Shown here one piece after another: positions 6,865-12,685 of a DNA stretch of 15,018 nt. Both the position numbers and the translations under genes were made by a program. The stretch's first letter is position 1. Every line of letters starts with the position of its first letter. The stretch comes from Candidatus Omnitrophota bacterium (GTDB lineage Bacteria > Hinthialibacterota > Hinthialibacteria > OLB16), in contig JACKFH010000059.1 in the NCBI GenBank assembly GCA_020632575.1, positions 1-15,018 on the forward strand. The letters are read 5' to 3'. The notes under the pieces are model-generated. The model saw only the letters and a list, made by a program, of their open reading frames with translations. It searched no databases and was not told the DNA's origin.

Positions 6865-7034
6865 TTTGCCACGCGATAGGGGAGTTTCACCTGCACAAAA
6901 AATCAGTATTTAACCCATTCAAATTTTTTACTTTAGATTTCTATCTCTCGAAACGATATTAAGAGAGACCAGAGGTGGAATGTCGGGGCTCAGCCCGGCG
7001 GGGAAAGCTTTTCTTATTGGGGGATTCTTGCGAA
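6865..7034. other. AT-rich divergent intergenic region
   Basis: This gap separates brnA (minus) from the hypothetical gene at 7035 (plus). The part from about 6895 to 6960 is strikingly AT-rich against its GC-rich surroundings, with runs of A and T. That fits a regulatory or promoter region for the plus-strand gene. The best candidate pair is TTTAGA (6933-6938) and GATATT (6956-6961), 17 bases apart, but both match consensus weakly. No toxin-sized frame is present. Confidence 0.35.
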
Positions 7035-7646
7035 ATGGGTTTCAATCGACTGCGGGAAATGTGGTTATCCAACGACGACGAGGGTCAGGCCTTTCTGTTT
7101 CAGCAGATGGACCCGCCCGAGCCGGAGGAGGAGGAACCCGCACCCATTCGGAAAAGGGAGATGCATCGGGACTACATCCCCCCGATGACTCCACCCAAGC
7201 CAAAGCCACAGCAACCGGTTTACCCCTCGGGGGCGTTGGGAGAAAAAATGGAATCGTTTCTATCCAAATGCATGGAAGTGGTCGAAAAGGACCCCGAGGT
7301 CGCTTACAACGGTAAAGCGGTCGAATGGGAGTCCTGGTTCACCCACCCCATCCTCTCGCAGATCCGTCGCTCCTGTCTTCCGGTCACCGCCAAGCAACGG
7401 CTCCTCTCGTTCTCGGCGCTGATGCTCCCCTTCCTTGACGAGAAGGAGGAGGAGAGAGTCCGCGTCATCCTAGCGGAGATGGCTCCGACTGTGCATGACG
7501 AGCACTACGAGATGCTCACCGAGCAGGACCTGATTCATTCCCAGTGGCTTGTCCGCTCGGTCCTACGCTCCCGGGACATTCTGGTGCAAATGCAGGGCCT
7601 CAAACGAAGCATCCTCAGGAGCCTTCCGGTTCATCAGTTGGATTGA
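7035..7646 (+). CDS. Hypothetical protein with acidic/proline-rich linker and helical C-terminal domain
   Basis: I do not recognise this 203-aa protein. Its N-terminus (MGFNRLREMWLSNDD) is followed by a low-complexity segment at about residues 25-62, first acidic with Pro and Glu (DPPEPEEEEPAP), then basic and Pro-rich (PPMTPPKPKPQQPVYP). That suggests a disordered tether. From about residue 68 it looks like a compact helical domain ending in LVRSVLRSRDILVQMQGLKR. There is no signal peptide or membrane segment, so it is probably cytosolic. The start at 7035 is preferred over one 20 codons earlier because GGGGGA lies about a dozen bases before it and the upstream residues look non-coding. It is probably a single-gene unit, as its neighbours lie on the other strand and a palindrome follows its stop. 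Confidence 0.65.
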   Translation: MGFNRLREMWLSNDDEGQAFLFQQMDPPEPEEEEPAPIRKREMHRDYIPPMTPPKPKPQQPVYPSGALGEKMESFLSKCMEVVEKDPEVAYNGKAVEWESWFTHPILSQIRRSCLPVTAKQRLLSFSALMLPFLDEKEEERVRVILAEMAPTVHDEHYEMLTEQDLIHSQWLVRSVLRSRDILVQMQGLKRSILRSLPVHQLD

Positions 7647-7677
7647 GGCGGAGGATTTTCCAGCCTCACCCAGCGCC

Positions 7678-7756
7678 GTGGGAGCGGCTTCCAGCCGCGA
7701 TACCGTGGTGCTCGACAGAGAGGCGACCCCCTTTCGCGGCTGGAAGCCGCTCCCAC
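7678..7756. repeat. REP-like perfect inverted repeat 2 (possible bidirectional terminator)
   Basis: Two perfectly complementary 23-base arms (7678-7700 and 7734-7756) flank a 33-base spacer. Each arm contains its own small palindrome, GCGGCT-TCC-AGCCGC, so single arms can also fold, as in REP/BIME elements. It lies in the convergent gap between a plus-strand stop (7646) and a minus-strand stop (7816), where it could block read-through from both sides or protect both transcript ends. It shares the GTGGGAG..GGC core with the repeat at 2089-2157. Confidence 0.85.
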
Positions 7757-7815
7757 AGTGTTGAGCAAAAAGTCCACTGTGCGATCGGCCCCATTAAACC
7801 GTTGAACCTTATCTC

Positions 7816-9012
7816 TCATTCCGGCGACTTCAGCACATAGATCGCCCGACCCACCCTTTGATCCTTCCTGCGGTAGAGAAACGGCTCGAAACCCTTCTCA
7901 TCGAATGCGGGTTCATAACCGATAAGGCGTAGTTTTCTCTCGATGTTGATGAAGATCGGGTCCCCCTCATTCGGTTGCCAGAAAGGGATCGCCAGACAGA
8001 CACGTCCACCGGGCCTCAGGGTCGTGCGAACCTCCGCGAAAGTTCTCGAATAGAGCGGCTCAAGCTGACCGCTGAAACCGGCCGCCGCCTTGCGCGAAAG
8101 CTTCCCTTGAATGGGCGGTCCGAGATCCCCTTCGCCCACAACAAGGTCTAGACTGAGTGGAGCGATCTTGGTGGAGAGCTGGCGAGCGTCGATCCGTTCG
8201 ATGAAAGCAACGCTGGATTTCGAGGCGCTTTCGGATTGCGACAAGTACCAATCGACATTTTTGGCCGATTGCTTGATCGCCTCATCACGGTTATCGCTTC
8301 CAGCCACCTGAAATCCGAGATCCAAACCCTCCAACAGAGTGACTCCGCACCCGCAAAAGGGATCGAGGATCTTCCAGGTTTTGGGAGTCCTCCCCAGGTT
8401 GATCATCTGACGCGCGAGCTTAGGCGGTAACAATCCCCTTCGGCGCGGACGAAAGGGTTTGTTCATATCGCGGTCGCCGAACCCATGGGTGTCGAACACC
8501 CATCGGGTGATCCCGACCAGGATCATTCCGCCCTCTTTCCAAAGACAAAGTTCCGAACCGGTGTCCGCGAATCCGAGTTCTTGAACCTTTGCCGGTGAGA
8601 GATCCAGTTCGCCGGGCTTGGGGCGTTCCTCGCGGCCATGCGCCTGGTCACTCTGCTTGACCAGTGTTTTCACCGAGGATCGCAGTTTCTCACGCTCCGA
8701 ACGAAGTTTCGTGTCCAATGCGGAGATCGCCCAGGGACCCTCGGGAAGGAACCACGCCCCCGATTCGACCTCCATCAAGAAATCCTCGGAGTAGTCCCCG
8801 ATCCGCTCGATAGCGCGGACACACCCTCCGAGCGGCGTGCAAAGAGACTTCGGATCGAAATTGGAATCGTTGGTGGAGACCCCCGGAAGAAGGAGGCCCT
8901 TGTCCTGAAGGGTATAACCGGAAAGGCTCAATATATTGTCGAGTTCGTAGAGACAGAGTTCTCGCTCTCGGCCGAGTTGAAAGTGGAGTTCGGTCATCGA
9001 GGGATTACCCAT
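7816..9012 (-). CDS. Trm-G10/TRM11-like RNA methyltransferase (putative RNA methylase, UPF0020-type)
   Basis: Homologues methylate N2 of guanosine 10 in tRNA using S-adenosylmethionine. The N-terminus (FQLGRERELCLYELDNIL) matches the start of this family. It is followed by a long substrate-recognition region, then the basic DRDMNKPFRPRRRG with LPPKLARQMINLG (about 180-207). The SAM-binding motif DPFCGCG is at 217-223, and GSDNRDEAIKQSAKN follows. Motif IV, normally D/N-P-P-Y or, in some relatives as I recall, EPYLGPP, reads VVGEGDLGPPI at 291-301, which is odd. The usual length is 330-400 aa; this is 398. The start at 9012 overlaps the previous stop as ATGGGTAA with GAGG just upstream, indicating translational coupling. 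Starts at 8997 or farther upstream are less likely. Whether it acts on tRNA here is inference. Confidence 0.78.
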   Translation of the reverse strand: MGNPSMTELHFQLGRERELCLYELDNILSLSGYTLQDKGLLLPGVSTNDSNFDPKSLCTPLGGCVRAIERIGDYSEDFLMEVESGAWFLPEGPWAISALDTKLRSEREKLRSSVKTLVKQSDQAHGREERPKPGELDLSPAKVQELGFADTGSELCLWKEGGMILVGITRWVFDTHGFGDRDMNKPFRPRRRGLLPPKLARQMINLGRTPKTWKILDPFCGCGVTLLEGLDLGFQVAGSDNRDEAIKQSAKNVDWYLSQSESASKSSVAFIERIDARQLSTKIAPLSLDLVVGEGDLGPPIQGKLSRKAAAGFSGQLEPLYSRTFAEVRTTLRPGGRVCLAIPFWQPNEGDPIFINIERKLRLIGYEPAFDEKGFEPFLYRRKDQRVGRAIYVLKSPE

Positions 9013-9556
9013 TCGCCTCGGGACTATTCGATTGCGGCGAGTCCTCTTGGTTGGGTAACTGTCCATCCGTGCGGAAACTGACACAAGTGTCTTTGGTAAG
9101 GGGGTGCTGTCGGAGCATATCTTGATGTTCTTTCCTAGCGGCTTTCTGGGCGCCCGATTTGAGATCTTCATACCCAGCGCCGATGAACAGAGCGCGCAGG
9201 CAGGCCTCGAGGGCTGTGTAGAGGTGGGTGCATCCATCCGTTCTCGGAATCATCTCATGGACTTTGTGCAGGACTCCGCCCCCCATCAACTTGAGGCCGA
9301 TCAACCGTTTGTAACTCATCCAGGAAAAAACACAGGTTTCGAACGGGTATCGGTTCATCACCGCGTCGATGTCCTTGATCACATAGGATTCCCGGTCGAC
9401 CAGCACGGCCATCTCCATGTCGTGGTAATTGTCATGGAGTTTGGCGACCACCAAGGCGCCCTCATCCGTTAGATAGACCTCGGTGGCGACGGTCCGATGA
9501 AAAGTCTGTCTCTGGTTGAGGGCGAGTTTTTTGAGTTCGGCGACCGATCTCGACAT
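9005..9556 (-). CDS. DUF2889-like protein of unknown function
   Basis: This 183-aa protein resembles the DUF2889 family: VVAKLHDNYHDMEMAVLVD, then a segment with I..IDAVMNRYPFETC, and a closing GCTHLYTALEACLRALF block. I know no biochemical function for that family. No signal peptide or membrane segment is visible. The tail after about residue 145 is polar and probably flexible. The ATG at 9556 has an AAGG-containing purine run (GGGAAAGGGA) about 10-12 bases upstream. An in-frame ATG at 9604 would add 16 basic residues but has no ribosome-binding signal. The end overlaps the RNA methyltransferase gene by eight bases, so the two products are made together and may work together. Confidence 0.7.
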   Translation of the reverse strand: MSRSVAELKKLALNQRQTFHRTVATEVYLTDEGALVVAKLHDNYHDMEMAVLVDRESYVIKDIDAVMNRYPFETCVFSWMSYKRLIGLKLMGGGVLHKVHEMIPRTDGCTHLYTALEACLRALFIGAGYEDLKSGAQKAARKEHQDMLRQHPLTKDTCVSFRTDGQLPNQEDSPQSNSPEANG

Positions 9557-9712
9557 GATTGGGCGATCCCTTTCCCGACTGAAGCGTTTGAGCAAGTGCT
9601 TCATGGTAGGAGATTTTGGGCGGCTCGATAACCAGAAAGGGCTGGAATCAGTCCATCTGTCACCCCACCGCGAGGGTTCAAGCCGGAATCCCGCTTCGCT
9701 AGAGTACCCCCA

Positions 9713-10639
9713 ATGGAAAACGAAATTCTAAAACAAAGGTTGGCTCAGGCTCTGGAGCTAGCCAAACAGGGCGCCTATGCGGAAGCGAGGGCCGCGCTCG
9801 AGCAGCTCACTCTCGAAGCGCCCGAGTCTCCGGAGGCGTTTTACTATCTCGGTCTCGCCTGCAAAAGGACCCAAGACCCGGAGGCTGCCCGAACTGCTTG
9901 GGAGAAGTGCCTCGCTCTCGATCCATTCCACCATCAAGCGAGAACCCAACTGAGCAGTTTAACGAAACCGGCTGGTCCGGATTTCCTGACCGATACTGGG
10001 GCCGCCACCGGGTTGTTCACCGAATCCCAAGCCATTCCTCAGGTTCAACCGGCCTCCCTCTCCGCCCGCTCCCTCGCCTTTTTCATCGACAGCATTCTTC
10101 TGAACCTCGCCACGGTTCCCTTCATTGCGATGTTCTCCCTCTATGTCGTTGGCAACGCGCCCACCGATGGGGAGGCGGTCGATTGGATTCTCGAGAACAG
10201 CTCACAAATTCAGCTGGGAACCACGGCGATCGGCTTTGTGGTCAATCTCTTTTTCATTCCCTTCTTCTACTATGAAAGCGGGATGACCCCGGGCAAGCGC
10301 TTATTGGGGATGCGGATTGTGGATGTCTCCACACTCGAACCGCTCACGATGGTTCAATCCGTCGGAAGATTCCTGGCCAGTTATCTGAGCACCTGCGTTT
10401 TCTATTTCGGTTACCTGATCGCTTTTTTCAACAAGGACCGACGCGCACTCCATGATTTTCTGGCCGGAACCTATGTCGCCTCGAGCGAGACCGGTCCCAT
10501 GTCGCTCGCCGAGAAACTGATGACCACCCTGCTGATCATTCTGAGTCTTCTCGGTCTTGTTATGGTCATTATCGTTCTGGTCACCTTTATGGGTGGAATC
10601 GTGGAATTCTTGGAATCTTACCCGCTTGGACCTCTCTGA
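9713..10639 (+). CDS. TPR and RDD-domain membrane protein
   Basis: The first ~85 residues form about two tetratricopeptide repeats (AKQGAYAEARAALEQLTLEA and EAFYYLGLACKRTQDPEAAR), a cytosolic protein-binding scaffold. An RDD membrane domain follows: Arg119 and Asp126 in SARSLAFFIDSILL, then GMTPGKRLLGMRIVDV (about 190-205), and RRALHDFLAGTYV near 243-255. Hydrophobic stretches at about 121-145, 171-187, 217-239 and 270-296 predict four membrane spans. The RDD function is mostly unknown, with some members linked to ion transport. The 308-aa length fits a fusion of the two parts. The ATG at 9713 has no clear Shine-Dalgarno. Ten bases separate its stop from the ThuA-oxidoreductase gene, so they are probably co-transcribed. 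Confidence 0.82.
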   Translation: MENEILKQRLAQALELAKQGAYAEARAALEQLTLEAPESPEAFYYLGLACKRTQDPEAARTAWEKCLALDPFHHQARTQLSSLTKPAGPDFLTDTGAATGLFTESQAIPQVQPASLSARSLAFFIDSILLNLATVPFIAMFSLYVVGNAPTDGEAVDWILENSSQIQLGTTAIGFVVNLFFIPFFYYESGMTPGKRLLGMRIVDVSTLEPLTMVQSVGRFLASYLSTCVFYFGYLIAFFNKDRRALHDFLAGTYVASSETGPMSLAEKLMTTLLIILSLLGLVMVIIVLVTFMGGIVEFLESYPLGPL

Positions 10640-10649
10640 ACAAAAGCCT

Positions 10650-12287
10650 ATGCCAAAGAAAACTCGCATCCTGATTGTCTCAACCGGTCGAATTCACGAT
10701 TTCGCCATGGCCGGACATTTGATCGAGGAACGTCTCGCCTCGGAGGTCGATTTCGACGTGACCCTTTCCTTCGATCTCGAACCGATTTCGGAGGCCGGTC
10801 TCCGACGATTCGATGTTCTCATCCTCTATGTTCAGGAGGAGCGCCTTTCCAAGAACCAGACGAGCGATCTCGTCACTTGGGTCTCCAAAGGGAAGACCCT
10901 GATTGGGCTCCACTGCGCGACCGCCTCCTTCCTGGATAACCCGGAATATGGCCGTCTCCTGGGTTGGCGGTTTTCGAATCACGGGCCGATTCATCGATTC
11001 GAGGTGGCGCCGACCGAAACGGATCACCCCATCACTCGACGAATCCCCCCTTTCAAGGTCGAGGACGAACTTTATTTGCTCGAGGATCTGGCTGGCGATT
11101 CGGAGATCCTGCTTACCGCCCGCTGGCAAGGCGGGAAGCAACCTATCCTGACTTTTCGGCAAGAAGGGAAGGGGAAGGTGGTCTACTTTGCCCTTGGTCA
11201 TGACGCCCGCTCACTCGGCGATCCGACCTTTCAAAAGATTCTTCTTCGCTCCATTCGGTGGACGCGGGGGGTGAAGGAATCAGACCCCATCCGATGTGGG
11301 GTCATCGGGTATGGCGGGGCTTACAACATGGGGAGGGAACACGGACGGCTGATCGAGGCGACGCGGGGGTTGGAGTTGGTTGGGGTCTGCGATTTGGATT
11401 CGACTCGACTCGCGCTCGCCAAAGAGGATTTCCCCTCGGTTGCCGTGTTTCCGAGCTACCGTCGGCTGCTTCAGATGGATGAACTCGACTTGGTGGTCTT
11501 GGTCACTCCGCACAACACCCATGCCGCCCTCGCGGTGCAGTGTCTCAACGCGGGCAAGCATGTGATTACCGAGAAACCGATGTGCATCACAGTCACGGAG
11601 GCCAAGAAAATGGTCGGGGCCGCGAAACGGAAGAAACGAATGCTGTCGGTCTTCCACAACCGACGATGGGATGGCGATTACACAACCCTCAAGCGGATCG
11701 TGGCTTCCGGTGCGATCGGCGAGATCTTTCAAATCGAGGTTTTCAGCGGCGGGTATGAGCACCCCGGATGGTGGTGGCGCTCGGACAAGAAAATTTCAGG
11801 GGGATGCCTCCATGACTGGGGCGCTCATTTCATCGATTGGTTTCTCGATCTGATCCCCTCGCCGGTGATCGATGTGGCTGGGCATTTTCACAAACGGAAC
11901 TGGCATGCGGTCACGAATGAGGATCACGCTCTAGCCACCCTCCGCTTCAAGAGCGGGGTGACCGCGACGATCGAACAATCCAACCTCGCGGCTGCTCCCA
12001 AGGACCGTTGGCGGGTCCTGGGAACTCAGGGCGCCGCCACCTGGAAGGGTTGGGGTGAAGACTTTTGGAATGTCATTTCGTACAAAGATTCCGATGAACC
12101 GGTGGTCAGTAGAGTCCCCTTCGAAAAGGGCGACTGGCACGCCTACTATCGGAACATCGCGGATCATCTGACGTTGGGAGAGGAACTGGTGGTGAAAGGG
12201 GAGGATGGATTGCGGATCATTTCGATGATCGAGGCGGCGGAAAAATCCTCAAAAGCCAGAAAGTCAGTCAAACCGGAAGTGGGTTGA
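10650..12287 (+). CDS. Fusion of ThuA-like domain with Gfo/Idh/MocA oxidoreductase
   Basis: The 545-aa protein joins two domains. Residues about 5-207 resemble ThuA (trehalose utilisation): RILIVSTGRIHDF, GKTLIGLHCATASF, LGWRFSNHGPIHRFEV, and GKGKVVYFALGHDA. Residues about 214-545 are a Gfo/Idh/MocA NAD(P)-dependent sugar or polyol dehydrogenase. It has the dinucleotide loop GVIGYGG (217-223), EKPM with catalytic-type Lys309, and GGCLHDWGAHFIDW, where His388, Asp389 and His393 occupy the usual catalytic region. In Sinorhizobium meliloti separate thuA and thuB genes oxidise trehalose and related disaccharides, ThuB being a Gfo/Idh/MocA relative. One chain carrying both supports a shared pathway step. 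The sugar substrate here is not evident, and no signal peptide is seen. The start at 10650 leaves a 10-base gap to the upstream gene. A reading from 10557 would overlap that gene and is rejected. Confidence 0.87.
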   Translation: MPKKTRILIVSTGRIHDFAMAGHLIEERLASEVDFDVTLSFDLEPISEAGLRRFDVLILYVQEERLSKNQTSDLVTWVSKGKTLIGLHCATASFLDNPEYGRLLGWRFSNHGPIHRFEVAPTETDHPITRRIPPFKVEDELYLLEDLAGDSEILLTARWQGGKQPILTFRQEGKGKVVYFALGHDARSLGDPTFQKILLRSIRWTRGVKESDPIRCGVIGYGGAYNMGREHGRLIEATRGLELVGVCDLDSTRLALAKEDFPSVAVFPSYRRLLQMDELDLVVLVTPHNTHAALAVQCLNAGKHVITEKPMCITVTEAKKMVGAAKRKKRMLSVFHNRRWDGDYTTLKRIVASGAIGEIFQIEVFSGGYEHPGWWWRSDKKISGGCLHDWGAHFIDWFLDLIPSPVIDVAGHFHKRNWHAVTNEDHALATLRFKSGVTATIEQSNLAAAPKDRWRVLGTQGAATWKGWGEDFWNVISYKDSDEPVVSRVPFEKGDWHAYYRNIADHLTLGEELVVKGEDGLRIISMIEAAEKSSKARKSVKPEVG

Positions 12288-12297
12288 GGGGAATCGA

Positions 12298-12471
12298 TCA
12301 AGCGACCACGTCGATGAGTTCGCCAACTCCCTCGGGATTGCCACCCGCGTTGAGGTGAAGGTTGAGCAGGGCGATATCGGTCGCGGGCTCAAGAGCTTGC
12401 ACAATCGAGGCCTGGAGTAATTGCGCTACGAGTTGCTGAGTCGAAAGCGCGCCCTCTAATCCGGAAACCAT
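12298..12471 (-). CDS. Small hypothetical protein (57 aa)
   Basis: This short gene is supported by a strong ribosome site, GGGAGG, seven bases before the ATG at 12471. The product is amphipathic and mostly helical in appearance (LSTQQLVAQLLQASIVQAL), followed by a Gly/Asn-containing end (NLHLNAGGNPEGVGELIDVVA). It has no cysteine and no signal peptide or membrane segment. The pattern loosely recalls YjfB-like small proteins, but I do not claim that family. Longer readings from as far as 12849 run through the palindrome at 12547-12664 and antisense to the next gene, and are not believable. It lies 10 bases from the end of the ThuA fusion gene (convergent) and diverges from the PA14 gene. Confidence 0.6.
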   Translation of the reverse strand: MVSGLEGALSTQQLVAQLLQASIVQALEPATDIALLNLHLNAGGNPEGVGELIDVVA

Positions 12472-12546
12472 GAGTGGCCCTCCCATTGAAGCCTGTAATA
12501 AGGATATTCCGTGGGAGCCAGAAGGCAAGGATTTGGCTGGGGGAAA

Positions 12547-12664
12547 GGTTGAATCATGGAACTCCATGGAAACCATGGAAGCAATGGAAATACGAAAATC
12601 GAAGATTTTCGTATCGCTTTTTTCCATATCTTCCATTCCTTCCATGCGATTCCATGATTCAATC
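12547..12664. repeat. 118-bp imperfect palindrome of ATGGAA units between divergent genes
   Basis: The outer 13 bases TTGAATCATGGAA (12549-12561) pair perfectly with TTCCATGATTCAA (12650-12662). The centre, ATACGAAAATC, pairs perfectly with GATTTTCGTAT around a GAA loop (12590-12614). Between these, each arm carries four ATGGAA cores spaced about 9-10 bases; the right arm has roughly seven extra bases, giving a bulge. As RNA it could form a hairpin of some 50 pairs on either strand. It occupies most of the gap between the 57-aa gene and the PA14 gene, so it would lie in either leader. A dispersed non-autonomous mobile repeat is the likeliest origin; that is inference. Confidence 0.85.
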
Positions 12665-12685
12665 AAACGCCCAGAAGCCCCCAAT

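Noticed and set aside
6865..7034. Possible site for a BrnT toxin gene
   Set aside because: No frame here is long enough or resembles BrnT, and the region is AT-rich non-coding sequence.
9013..9237. 75-residue extension of the RNA methyltransferase
   Set aside because: It lies inside the DUF2889-like gene in another frame, and the family homology begins only near MTELHFQLGRE.
12472..12685. Coding sequence upstream of the PA14 gene (plus) or of the 57-aa gene (minus)
   Set aside because: Both frames are open only because the ATGGAA palindrome lacks stops. The signal peptide (12686) and the Shine-Dalgarno (12471) give better starts.
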